Source of the DNA: an uncultured Tissierellia bacterium
Lineage (GTDB): Bacteria; Bacillota; Clostridia; Tissierellales; Peptoniphilaceae
Assembly: GCA_947253765.1 (NCBI GenBank)
Contig: CAMYAK010000002.1
Span: 147,598 to 211,597 of the forward strand
DNA length: 64,000 nucleotides
Reading direction: 5' to 3'
Part shown: piece by piece, positions 1 through 8,924 of the stretch
Layout of the letters: every line of letters begins with the position of its first letter
How positions within the stretch are numbered: the first letter of the stretch is position 1
Made by a program: the position numbers and the translations under genes
The notes under the pieces: model-generated
Told to the model about the DNA's origin: nothing
Database searches by the model: none
The model's input: the letters and a program-made list of their open reading frames with translations, nothing else

Positions 1-91
1 AATTATCAAATTTTTCGGTGGATATTTTTTTGTTTTAAAGTGAAACAATGAGTTCCTATAGGCGGACTTGGTCAAAATTACCCTTTTATTA

Positions 92-100
92 TGATATAAT
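92..100 (+). promoter_or_regulatory. Candidate extended -10 promoter for ftsK-pgsA-recA-rny
   Basis: A TGA immediately followed by TATAAT (95-100) forms an extended -10 element 24 bases upstream of the ftsK start. No good -35 hexamer is present at the usual distance, which is tolerated by extended -10 promoters. It is the only clear promoter-like element before the four-gene plus-strand run, so it may drive all of it. Confidence 0.55.
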
Positions 101-123
101 ATAATTCGATGTTAGGAGGGTTC

Positions 124-2457
124 ATGGCGAATCGGACTTATAAGAACAACAGAAGAAAAAAAGCTAAAAATAGCGAAACAGCTTGGATACCTATAGCGGT
201 TTTCCTTGTATTTATAGCCGTTTCAGCTTCTATATTTTTTCAGAATATGACCGGGATCCTCGGCAATAGCCTTGGAAAGCTTTTCTTTTACCTTTTTGGT
301 ATTATGGCTTATATTTTACCTGTCATTATTTTGCTTATTTTAACCGTACATTTTTTTGGAAATTGGCAAAGCAAATTGGGAAAAAACATGATATATATTG
401 TTGTTATTTTCTTTGCCATTATGACACTTTCCTGGATTGCAGTAAGTCCGGGAGGCAGTTTCAAAACTTCCATGGAAATGGCCGGAGAATGGGGAGTTGA
501 AAAGAACGGGCCCGGTTTAATTGGGGGCCTAATAGGTTTTGTTTTTGAAAAGATTATAGGGAAAATTGGTATTATTCTTTTAAATATTGTTGTTTTTCTA
601 TTCTTTATTCTTCACCTCATGGAAACATCCTTGGGCGATTTTCTTCGTTCAACCTACTCCGGCCTGAGAAATTTAGTCTCTTCTACAGGAAATAAAATAA
701 AAGATATTGGAGAAAAAGACAGGGAAGATTTGGATTTTACGAATGTTAATGATTTTACCCAAGAGAGTAAAAACATAAGTGCAGAAGGTCCTTTAGAGTT
801 TAACCCTGATAGGCCCTCAGCTATGCCAAGTGAAAGCGATTTACAAAGAAACATTGTCATAGGCGATTATGCACAAATGAGCAAGTCCTTAAATCAAAAT
901 AATGAAAGTAACGATGATAAGGGCAAAAAGCCTTATAAAAATCCTTATAATGAGGAAAAATTGGAAAATCCAGACAAGGGCTTAAAAGTTACAGATGAAG
1001 ATGAAGGAGAAGATTACGTAATTCCTCCTATTGATCTATTAAACAGTGTAAAGAGCAAGGCAAAATTAGACCCCAATAAACTTAAACAGGAAGCAGCAAC
1101 CATAGAAAGAACCCTTTCAAGTTTCGGCATAGAGTCTGAAGTTGTATCAATACAGAGGGGGCCCACTGTAGCCCTTTTTGAGCTTAAACCTGCAGCCGGA
1201 ATTAAGGTTTCAAGGATAACAAATCTTGCAGATGACTTGGCTTTGGCCTTGGCTGCTAAGGATATAAGGATCGAAGCGCCGATTCCGGGAAAACCCTATG
1301 TTGGAATTGAAGTGCCGAATTCAGTTTCAGATGCGGTCTCACTGAGACAGATAATTTCTTCAGATGAGTTTAGGAAAAGTTCTGACAACATCCCAATAGC
1401 ATTAGGACAGAGTATAGACGGGCATCCGGTAATTGCCGAGATAGCAAAAATGCCGCATCTTCTCATAGCAGGAGCTACCGGATCAGGTAAGTCGGTCTGC
1501 ATTAATACAATGCTTATTTCAATGCTTTATAAATACTCGCCAAAGGACCTAAGAATGATACTTATAGATCCAAAGGTGGTTGAGCTATCTGTTTATAACG
1601 GCATACCCCACCTCCTTATACCGGTTGTAACCGACCCTAAGAAGGCATCAAGGGCCTTGTATATGGGAGTTCAGGAAATGGAAAGAAGGTTTAAGCTCTT
1701 TTCTAAGCACTCTGTAAGGGATATAGCCGGTTGGAAAGAGAAGGAAAAAGTAGAAGATATAGAAAACCTGCCTTACATTGTTATTGTCGTGGATGAGCTT
1801 TCAGACCTCATGATGGCGTCCTCAAAGGATGTAGAGGCTCACATAACAAGGTTGGCACAGATGGCAAGAGCCTGCGGTATGCATTTAATAATTGCGACCC
1901 AGAGGCCCTCGGTTGATGTTATTACAGGAACTATAAAGGCTAACGTTCCTTCGAGAATATCCTTCCAGGTATCCTCAGCTATTGATTCAAGGACCATACT
2001 TGACCAGTCAGGTGCCGAAAGGCTGCTGGGTAAAGGAGATATGCTCTACTATCCTGCCAATTTCCCCAAACCGAGCAGGGTACAGGGGGCTTTCGTAAGC
2101 GAGTCGGAAGTTTCAAAAGTAATTGATTTTATAAAAGACAAGCACAGCTGTGAATATGATAAGGACCTGATAGAATCAATAGAAAAATCTAATGACAGCT
2201 TTGGATCCGGGGATGATAACGGGGGAGAGAGGGACGAGCTCATGGACCAGGTATTGGAGTTTATTTCCCACGAAGAAACAACTTCAATCAGCGGGCTTCA
2301 GAGGCGGTTCAGGATTGGCTATGCCAGGGCCGGAAGGATCATTGATGATCTGGAGGCTATGGGGGCCGTATCTCCACAAGACGGATCTAAACCAAGGGAA
2401 GTTAGGATAGGCGAGATTGAAGCTCTGAAAGGAGATGACAATGAATCCGGCCAATAA
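124..2457 (+). CDS. ftsK: DNA translocase FtsK/SpoIIIE
   Basis: Septum-anchored, ATP-driven DNA pump that clears chromosomes from the closing division site. The 777-residue product has four or so N-terminal membrane segments (about residues 15-165), an acidic linker, a RecA-like motor with Walker A GATGSGKS at 450-457 and Walker B VDEL at about 556-559, and a C-terminal winged-helix gamma domain (about 705-765) that reads KOPS-like sequences. The ATG at 124 is preferred over the in-frame ATG at 109 because AGGAGG (114-119) lies just upstream of it and would be inside the longer version. The stop overlaps the pgsA start by 17 bases. FtsK versus SpoIIIE naming cannot be settled from sequence alone; no sporulation genes are visible. 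Confidence 0.95.
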   Translation: MANRTYKNNRRKKAKNSETAWIPIAVFLVFIAVSASIFFQNMTGILGNSLGKLFFYLFGIMAYILPVIILLILTVHFFGNWQSKLGKNMIYIVVIFFAIMTLSWIAVSPGGSFKTSMEMAGEWGVEKNGPGLIGGLIGFVFEKIIGKIGIILLNIVVFLFFILHLMETSLGDFLRSTYSGLRNLVSSTGNKIKDIGEKDREDLDFTNVNDFTQESKNISAEGPLEFNPDRPSAMPSESDLQRNIVIGDYAQMSKSLNQNNESNDDKGKKPYKNPYNEEKLENPDKGLKVTDEDEGEDYVIPPIDLLNSVKSKAKLDPNKLKQEAATIERTLSSFGIESEVVSIQRGPTVALFELKPAAGIKVSRITNLADDLALALAAKDIRIEAPIPGKPYVGIEVPNSVSDAVSLRQIISSDEFRKSSDNIPIALGQSIDGHPVIAEIAKMPHLLIAGATGSGKSVCINTMLISMLYKYSPKDLRMILIDPKVVELSVYNGIPHLLIPVVTDPKKASRALYMGVQEMERRFKLFSKHSVRDIAGWKEKEKVEDIENLPYIVIVVDELSDLMMASSKDVEAHITRLAQMARACGMHLIIATQRPSVDVITGTIKANVPSRISFQVSSAIDSRTILDQSGAERLLGKGDMLYYPANFPKPSRVQGAFVSESEVSKVIDFIKDKHSCEYDKDLIESIEKSNDSFGSGDDNGGERDELMDQVLEFISHEETTSISGLQRRFRIGYARAGRIIDDLEAMGAVSPQDGSKPREVRIGEIEALKGDDNESGQ

Positions 2458-2995
2458 AATAACCTTATCAAGAATATTATTGATACCGGTCTTCGTTGTA
2501 CTGTTTTATAGGCTTGAGCCGAACAGTCCCTTACCCGGACTGGTGTTTATTCTGGCATCATTGACAGATTTTGTTGACGGAAGACTTGCAAGATCAAGGA
2601 ATCTCGTAACAACATTCGGCAAATTTATTGACCCTTTGGCGGACAAGATATTGACCCAGACAGCCTTTATTTTATTAGTTGAAACAGGAAAGATCAGGGC
2701 CTGGATAGTAATAATAATTTTATCCAGAGAACTTATAATAACGGCCTTCAGGACATTGGCAGCTTCAAAGAACATAATCATAGCAGCTTCCAACTGGGGC
2801 AAATTCAAAACGGCCTCACAAATGGCCTGCCTGATCCTCTTCCTTTTAAAACCCTATATGGTAAAGGCCTTATCTTTTCCTGAAAATGAGATTCTTAGCC
2901 CCATAATGCTTTATCTGGCGTTAATACTCACTATTATTTCGGGAATAGATTATATTTTAAAAAATAAGAAAATCTTAGATTTAGATAATATTTAG
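2441..2995 (+). CDS. pgsA: CDP-diacylglycerol--glycerol-3-phosphate 3-phosphatidyltransferase
   Basis: Makes phosphatidylglycerol phosphate from CDP-diacylglycerol and glycerol 3-phosphate in the membrane, the committed step to phosphatidylglycerol. The 184-residue protein is almost entirely hydrophobic helices and shows the full CDP-alcohol phosphotransferase signature: D43, D46-G47, A50-R51, G60, D64 and D68. ATG 2441 is chosen over the in-frame ATG 2435 because the Shine-Dalgarno GAAAGGAG ends right at 2434, leaving no spacing for the earlier codon. It overlaps the end of ftsK. In many Bacilli and Clostridia cinA sits between pgsA and recA; here recA follows directly after 26 bases. Confidence 0.95.
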   Translation: MNPANKITLSRILLIPVFVVLFYRLEPNSPLPGLVFILASLTDFVDGRLARSRNLVTTFGKFIDPLADKILTQTAFILLVETGKIRAWIVIIILSRELIITAFRTLAASKNIIIAASNWGKFKTASQMACLILFLLKPYMVKALSFPENEILSPIMLYLALILTIISGIDYILKNKKILDLDNI

Positions 2996-3021
2996 TAACT
3001 ATCTTTTATAAAGGAGGAAAT

Positions 3022-4128
3022 ATGTCAGATGAAAATTTAAGGGCAGATGAGCGTGAAAAAGCGTTGAAACTAGCCTTTAGTAAAATAGAGAAACAGTTCG
3101 GAAAAGGTTCAGTCATGAAGCTTGGTGATATGCCGAGAGTTGAGATCGGTGCTATTTCAACCGGAGCCATAAACCTCGATTTAGCCTTGGGTGTAGGCGG
3201 TTTGCCAAGAGGAAGGGTTGTGGAAATTTATGGACCCGAATCTTCAGGTAAAACCACCCTGGCCCTTGAATGCGTGGCTGAAGCCCAGAGATCCGGAGGC
3301 ATTGCCGCTTTTATAGACGCTGAGCACGCCTTGGATGTGGGCTATGCCAAGAACCTTGGAGTAGATGTTGATAACCTGGTTTTATCCCAACCTGATGACG
3401 GTGAGCAGGCCTTGGAGATCTGTGAGAGCCTGGTAAGGTCAAATGCACTTGATATTGTCATTGTCGACTCTGTAGCGGCTCTTGTTCCAAGAGCTGAAAT
3501 AGAGGGAGAAATGGGGGATACACATGTAGGCCTCCTGGCAAGGTTGATGAGTCAAGCCTTGCGTAAATTAACGCCAATCGTTGCAAAGACCAACACCACG
3601 GTTGTATTCCTTAACCAGATAAGACAGAAGATAGGTGTTATTTATGGAAACCCTGAGGTCACCACAGGTGGAATAGCTTTAAAATTTTATTCAACAGTGC
3701 GTTTGGAAATCAGACGCGGTGAAGCCATTAAAGATGGTGAAGAGATTATAGGTAACAGAGCAAAAATTAAAGTAGTTAAAAATAAGGTCGCTCCTCCATT
3801 CAAAAGAGTGGAGTTCGATATCATGTACGGTAAAGGGATTTCCAAACTGGGAACCCTACTTGACACCGCATATGATTTAAAAATTGTGGATCGAGCCGGC
3901 GCCTGGTACAGTTATGGGGATACAAAACTGGGCCAGGGACGCGAAAATTCCAAACTTTTCTTAGAAGAAAATGAGGATATCAGAGCAGAAATTGAAAAGG
4001 CCGTTCGTGATACTATCCAAGAAAGTCAATTTAATGAAGAAGATGCAGAAAAGAAGCCTTCTCAAGCAGCCGGTCAAGAACAGAAGTCTGCCGTTAAGGG
4101 ATCTGAAGAAGTCTTTGATGTTAATTGA
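3022..4128 (+). CDS. recA: Recombinase RecA
   Basis: Forms filaments on single-stranded DNA, catalyses strand exchange and triggers LexA self-cleavage. The 368-residue protein has the expected length and an intact core: Walker A GPESSGKT at 71-78, the conserved GGIALKFYSTVRLEIRR region, and an acidic C-terminal tail rich in Glu, Lys and Gln. No intein is present. ATG 3022 follows AAAGGAGG. The 26-base gap after pgsA contains no LexA box, so any SOS control would have to act upstream of ftsK or inside the preceding genes, where I did not see one either. Confidence 0.98.
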   Translation: MSDENLRADEREKALKLAFSKIEKQFGKGSVMKLGDMPRVEIGAISTGAINLDLALGVGGLPRGRVVEIYGPESSGKTTLALECVAEAQRSGGIAAFIDAEHALDVGYAKNLGVDVDNLVLSQPDDGEQALEICESLVRSNALDIVIVDSVAALVPRAEIEGEMGDTHVGLLARLMSQALRKLTPIVAKTNTTVVFLNQIRQKIGVIYGNPEVTTGGIALKFYSTVRLEIRRGEAIKDGEEIIGNRAKIKVVKNKVAPPFKRVEFDIMYGKGISKLGTLLDTAYDLKIVDRAGAWYSYGDTKLGQGRENSKLFLEENEDIRAEIEKAVRDTIQESQFNEEDAEKKPSQAAGQEQKSAVKGSEEVFDVN

Positions 4129-4175
4129 CAAGAAATGAAAATGTAATAAAAATTTTAAAAGGAAAGGAGGTGCAA

Positions 4176-5717
4176 ATGGATATAGTTTATATTATTTTAG
4201 CCGCATTATTGTCAGCAGTGATTTTCTTCATAATAGGAAGTAAATATCGGGAGAAGAAACAGGCAGAAAGCATCGGCTCCGCCGAAGCCATAGCTGAGAA
4301 AATTCTCAATGACGCTAACCGTGAGGCTGAAAGCAGCAAAAAAGAAGCCTTGCTTGAAGCCAGGGATGAAATCCATCGCTTAAGGAATGAACAGGAGTCC
4401 CAATATCTTAAGAGGCAAAATGAGCTCCAGGACATGGAAAGACGAATCCTCAAAAGAGAGGACACCATTGAGGAAAAGTCGGACAGACTGGATGCAAAAG
4501 ATAAAAAATTGCAGAGCAAGGAACAAAGCTTAAAGCAAAAGGAAAGCAATATTGACTCCTTAATTGAAAAGCAGAAGAGTGAGCTCGAGAGAATTTCCGG
4601 CATGAGCCAGGAACAGGCCAAGGCCAATGTTCTTGAGCTGGCAAAAAGTAATTCAATCCATGAGCAGGCTCAAATTCTGAGAAAGACGGAAGAGGAGACA
4701 CGTGAAAAGGCCCAGGAGATAGCAAAAGAGATTGTTACAAGAACAATTCAACGCTATAGTTCAGACTATGTTGCCGAATCGACGGTTTCCGTTGTATCAC
4801 TTCCGGGTGATGAGATGAAGGGACGTATTATCGGAAGGGAAGGTAGGAATATCCGAGCTTTCGAAAATCTGAGCGGGGTTGATCTTATAATCGACGACAC
4901 TCCCCAGGCTGTCGTTCTTTCCTGCTTTGACCCTGTCAGAAGGGAAAAGGCCCGTGTAGCCTTGGAAAAGCTAATTCTCGATGGAAGGATCCATCCTACA
5001 AGGATTGAGGAGCTCTATAAGAAGGCTTGTGATGAGGTTGACGCCTCAATCAAAAAGGCGGGAGAAGATGCTGTTGACGAGGTAGGAATAAGGAATATGC
5101 ATCCAAAACTTGTATATATTCTCGGCAAACTCAAGTATAGGACTTCTTATGGACAGAATGCTCTCGGGCATTCAATAGAGGTTGCCGAAATAGCAGGCAT
5201 GCTTGCAGATGAAGTGGGTGCCGATGTAAAAATTGCCAAGAGGGGTGGACTTTTACACGATCTTGGTAAGGCCTTGGACCATGAGATTGATCAAACACAC
5301 GTTGAGCTTGGTATAAAGGCTGCAAAAAAATACAAAGAAAGCCCCGAAATTATCCATTGTATAGCTTCACATCATAACGATGAGGAACCGTCAACTCTTG
5401 AAGCCTTTATCGTTCAGGCAGCTGATGCTATCTCAGCTGCAAGGCCGGGTGCAAGGCGTGAATCCATGGAGAACTATGTAAAGCGTCTTGAAGACTTGGA
5501 AGCCATTACCAATTCATTTGGCGGTATTGAAAGTTCATATGCAATTCAGGCCGGTCGTGAAGTTAGGATCATTGTCAAACCTGAAGACATTAACGAAGAT
5601 GAGATGACCATACTGGCCCATGACATAGCAGCTAAGATTGAAGATGAGCTTCAGTACCCCGGACAGATCAAGGTAAATATGATAAGACAGACTCAAGTCC
5701 AGGCTTATGCCAAGTAA
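4176..5717 (+). CDS. rny: Ribonuclease Y
   Basis: Membrane-tethered endoribonuclease that initiates mRNA decay in Firmicutes. The 513-residue protein has one N-terminal membrane helix (about 3-22), a long Glu/Lys/Gln-rich coiled coil (about 30-190), a KH RNA-binding domain with GRIIGREGRNIR, and an HD domain whose metal pair is H361-D362 in HDLGK. ATG 4176 is preceded by GGAAAGGAGGTG (4161-4172), far stronger than anything before the in-frame TTG at 4125 that overlaps recA. It directly follows recA, a gene order common in this phylum, and is the last gene of the plus-strand unit. Confidence 0.97.
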   Translation: MDIVYIILAALLSAVIFFIIGSKYREKKQAESIGSAEAIAEKILNDANREAESSKKEALLEARDEIHRLRNEQESQYLKRQNELQDMERRILKREDTIEEKSDRLDAKDKKLQSKEQSLKQKESNIDSLIEKQKSELERISGMSQEQAKANVLELAKSNSIHEQAQILRKTEEETREKAQEIAKEIVTRTIQRYSSDYVAESTVSVVSLPGDEMKGRIIGREGRNIRAFENLSGVDLIIDDTPQAVVLSCFDPVRREKARVALEKLILDGRIHPTRIEELYKKACDEVDASIKKAGEDAVDEVGIRNMHPKLVYILGKLKYRTSYGQNALGHSIEVAEIAGMLADEVGADVKIAKRGGLLHDLGKALDHEIDQTHVELGIKAAKKYKESPEIIHCIASHHNDEEPSTLEAFIVQAADAISAARPGARRESMENYVKRLEDLEAITNSFGGIESSYAIQAGREVRIIVKPEDINEDEMTILAHDIAAKIEDELQYPGQIKVNMIRQTQVQAYAK

Positions 5718-5742
5718 AAAACAAATATTAATTAGAAACAAT

Positions 5743-5775
5743 AAAGCCGACTGCAATTATGCGGTCGGCTTTTGT
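5743..5775. terminator. Bidirectional terminator between rny and the zinc-ribbon gene
   Basis: An A-rich run leads into the stem AAGCCGACTGCA, a 4-5 base loop, and TGCGGTCGGCTT followed by TTTGTTTT. There is one T-G pair in the stem. A T-rich stretch also follows on the minus strand, so it can serve both the converging rny transcript and the transcript ending at 5777. Confidence 0.85.
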
Positions 5776-5776
5776 T

Positions 5777-6076
5777 TTAATCAATATTTTGCTTGTTCTT
5801 AAAAAGGCTTAAATTAGCCCTTTCATCAGGATTAACTTTTGTCCCGCAGTGGGGGCATTTGTGAGGAAGTAATAGGCCTTTGCCAAGGTGATTTCCGCAT
5901 TTCGGACAGCGCCTCAAATTATAGTCCAGGATAGCTGACGGGATAATAATCATCAAGAGACATAGCTCTAAAAATGAGGTCCCACCCCTAAATAAAGATA
6001 CAAGCAGAAAAATCGCCAGTATCCTTATTGTTAAACGCATTATAATGCTTATGAAATTGATATACTTAAGCTTCAT
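5777..6076 (-). CDS. Small membrane protein with a C-terminal zinc ribbon
   Basis: I do not recognise a named family. The 99-residue product has two predicted membrane helices (about 8-28 and 34-52) followed by a cytoplasmic-type zinc ribbon with CxxC pairs at C57/C60 and C74/C77 (CPKCG and CPHCG). The ATG at 6076 overlaps the last codons of the yfhO-like gene, and there is only a weak Shine-Dalgarno, so translation is probably coupled. An upstream in-frame start at 6115 would run deep into yfhO and has no ribosome binding site. The tight link suggests a partner or assembly role with the YfhO protein, which is inference only. Confidence 0.65.
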   Translation of the reverse strand: MKLKYINFISIIMRLTIRILAIFLLVSLFRGGTSFLELCLLMIIIPSAILDYNLRRCPKCGNHLGKGLLLPHKCPHCGTKVNPDERANLSLFKNKQNID

Positions 6077-8888
6077 CAAATTCACCAAGGTTCTTAATTC
6101 GACCTTCACCGGCATCGTATAGGTCTTGATATGTCAGACGCCCTCGGCCGACAATCTTCATCTTATATTTTGATTTTCTAATATAGACCATATTGCAAAC
6201 CAATAGGACTATAAGTGAAAGGATTGAAGTGATCACACCGGGAAGGAGATAGGGGACCTGGTAGGACATCTCTATCCTGTGTTGACCCTGAGGCAGTTTG
6301 ACCATGATCAGGCTGTCCAAGGCCTTTTCATAGTTCTTGGCCTGTCCATCTACCCAAAGCCTCCACCCGTCATCATAGGGAACTGTGAGGAGGAGGTAGG
6401 GGCTGTCCTGATCAACGGCGACTGTTCCGGAAATATATGTGGAACCCATACTTTCAACTTTAAGACCGTGGAGCATTTGATAATTTAAAACCTGGTCCCA
6501 AGCCTCTTCATTAAATCTGAAAAGTGAGATATTGTTTATATCAAAGCCGTCCTTATTTTTAAGTTTTACCTCCAGTGTATGCTGTAAGTTGCCGTCATCT
6601 GCTGCGGCTACATTATATACTTGAGAAAATTCATTAAAGCTTTTTCTGGTATTTTTGATCTTTTTGCCGTCCAAGAATAGCTCTGAATTGTCACTATTTA
6701 AGGTATTTGAGACGGTTAGATAATATGAAGCCCCTATATAAGTTGTGAAATCATATACCAAAGAGGCCTCTTTATTTTTATCGACCTTGCTATAGTGTTC
6801 AACCCTTGTACTCTTAGCCTTATTGGTCATATTGTTAACGGTTTTTAAATGGATGGCTTCCCTGGAAAAATAGTTTATGTTTCCTAAATTCCCATCCATT
6901 AAATTGGCCAACATATCCTGGCTGTCTATAGGATTTTTCCTACCGAACTTAAATTTGTTTATGCCTGTTTGCACCATATGTCCAAGAGAAAGGGGCTTTG
7001 ACACCTCATATTTATTCACATAGTCTGTTTCTCCGACCTTATCCATGTCTTTTATATCAGGCCTTATAACCGTATTTTCAGCTAAACACGTTCCGGTTTC
7101 ATCAAGCAAACTATTATCCTTACTCTCCAAAAAATACCTGACCCCTAAGAAAGAGTCTGTGAATTTTGTAGAGTTATCACCTGCAACGGAGCTTTGGGCG
7201 GACGCAAATCCAAGGGCTGACAGTAGCTTGTTATTAGTTCTGTCAAGATGGGAATTGAAGTGGCTTATGCCGGGATAATTGAACCTCATAGGATCATTAT
7301 TGTCGTGTTTAAAACTCTTTGAGATCCTCCAGAACTCATCTTTACCGGGTCTTATATCTTCCAAGGCTTCCATGCAAATTTTGTAATATAGTTTATAGGC
7401 ATTTATGTTTTCATAATTGAAGACGCCTGTATGGAAAGCGGCATCTGTAGATATCTCAAGCAGGCTTATAAGAGAAATAATGGCAAGATACTTGCCTCTG
7501 CCCGAAAAATTAACCTTTTTCTGAGCCATAAGTAGGGCCAGGAGGAGACAAATTAGTGTGCCGCCGGCCAATATGTGCCATTTTCTGAGATATTCATGGT
7601 ACTTTCCAAGGTTCATAGCAAGATATGCCAACATGGCCCCGTAAAGCAGCAAGCAGACAAACCAAGCTACAATCGGAACACTTTTAAGTCGCACAGAGGC
7701 TCTATAGGCCAAAAGAATAATAAAGAAGCTCAGGAGCCAGGAGTATCTATAAGGATACCAGTTTGGCCCCTGTAGGCCGTGCCACATAAGGTTTAAGGGC
7801 TTAAAATACATTGACAGGACAAATATGGTGATTATAAAGAAGGAAACAATTTTTTCCCTTATCTTTATACTCCTGTTCATAAAGAAGAATACCAGGAGGA
7901 TATAAACAACAGTTCCCGAGAATATATTTGGCAGGCCCCATGAAACCTCTGAATATGAGTAGGCGGCCGGGACCATTTTTGAAAAAATATCTTTAATTGC
8001 AAAATTCTTTTTAAAATTAAAGAACAGGTGGCCGGCATAAGTCCTCTTGCTCATTGATAGGGAATAGAGGACGGGTGAGAGGACACAGGCGGAAATACCT
8101 CCGGCAATAGCCGAATAAACGATAAATCGCCCTAAGGCAATCATCCTGTTCTTAAACCAATCCTTCTTTGTATAACCTGCTTCCTTAGGAGCCCTAACAA
8201 GAGCATAGATGCAGTATAGGGACAGGAAAATACAGGCCATAAAAGCCATGTAATAGCAGGACAGAATCATCAATGTTAAAGAAATCACATATGGAAGGGG
8301 ACTTCTTCCCGCAATCATCCTTTCTAGAAATAGGACAACTATGGGGAGGAGCCAAATTACATCCAGCCACATATGGTTTAGTAAATTTGCGGTTACAAAT
8401 GAGCTTAGGGCAAAAAGGCACGAGAAAAGAACCACCTTAATACCTCCGGCTTTTTCCTTATTAATCAGGAATATAGCCATTGATGAGCCGCAGAGTCCCA
8501 ATTTTATAAGTTGAACAAGTTCAATTGCCAGTGGTAGGTTTGACCTGGAAAAGGCCAGCAAAATCAGATTAACGGGCCCCATTACATAATAAGAGAAGGT
8601 GCCAAGCATCTCACCGCCGAGTGACTTCATCCAACTATAGTTTAATGAGGCAGGCGAGGAGAAGATCCTTCGAAAAGCCTCATAGAATCCGGCATACTGA
8701 TTTCTCAGGTCTACAGCCATAGTTGAATTTGTACCGAAAGGGAATATTTTCATATAACAGAAGCCGGGCATCATAAGAATTATCGGCAAAAAGAAGCTTA
8801 GGACAATAATAACCAAGCTCCAAGAAAGCCTATCCTTATTCTCAGCCTGCAATATTCGATCTTTACCTCTATATATTTGGGTATTCAT
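6066..8888 (-). CDS. YfhO family polytopic membrane protein (GT-C-like)
   Basis: The 940-residue protein has a dozen or more hydrophobic helices in its first 500 residues, then a large extracytoplasmic region, and a last membrane helix near residue 890. The early FPFGTNSTMAVDLRNQY stretch and the late PYDDGWRLWVDG motif are typical of the YfhO family, whose members glycosylate lipoteichoic acid or related polymers in Firmicutes using lipid-linked sugar. The exact acceptor here is unknown. ATG 8888 follows GAGGTG. It lies 36 bases downstream of glnS and is overlapped at its 3' end by the zinc-ribbon gene. Confidence 0.85.
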   Translation of the reverse strand: MNTQIYRGKDRILQAENKDRLSWSLVIIVLSFFLPIILMMPGFCYMKIFPFGTNSTMAVDLRNQYAGFYEAFRRIFSSPASLNYSWMKSLGGEMLGTFSYYVMGPVNLILLAFSRSNLPLAIELVQLIKLGLCGSSMAIFLINKEKAGGIKVVLFSCLFALSSFVTANLLNHMWLDVIWLLPIVVLFLERMIAGRSPLPYVISLTLMILSCYYMAFMACIFLSLYCIYALVRAPKEAGYTKKDWFKNRMIALGRFIVYSAIAGGISACVLSPVLYSLSMSKRTYAGHLFFNFKKNFAIKDIFSKMVPAAYSYSEVSWGLPNIFSGTVVYILLVFFFMNRSIKIREKIVSFFIITIFVLSMYFKPLNLMWHGLQGPNWYPYRYSWLLSFFIILLAYRASVRLKSVPIVAWFVCLLLYGAMLAYLAMNLGKYHEYLRKWHILAGGTLICLLLALLMAQKKVNFSGRGKYLAIISLISLLEISTDAAFHTGVFNYENINAYKLYYKICMEALEDIRPGKDEFWRISKSFKHDNNDPMRFNYPGISHFNSHLDRTNNKLLSALGFASAQSSVAGDNSTKFTDSFLGVRYFLESKDNSLLDETGTCLAENTVIRPDIKDMDKVGETDYVNKYEVSKPLSLGHMVQTGINKFKFGRKNPIDSQDMLANLMDGNLGNINYFSREAIHLKTVNNMTNKAKSTRVEHYSKVDKNKEASLVYDFTTYIGASYYLTVSNTLNSDNSELFLDGKKIKNTRKSFNEFSQVYNVAAADDGNLQHTLEVKLKNKDGFDINNISLFRFNEEAWDQVLNYQMLHGLKVESMGSTYISGTVAVDQDSPYLLLTVPYDDGWRLWVDGQAKNYEKALDSLIMVKLPQGQHRIEMSYQVPYLLPGVITSILSLIVLLVCNMVYIRKSKYKMKIVGRGRLTYQDLYDAGEGRIKNLGEFDEA

Positions 8889-8924
8889 TATTCACCTCAG
8901 CTATATGTTTAATATCTATAAATT

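Noticed and set aside
4187..4627. 146-codon open frame antisense to rny
   Set aside because: It mirrors the Glu/Lys-rich coiled coil of RNase Y; the Ser/Leu/Phe-rich product has no ribosome binding site and no family resemblance.
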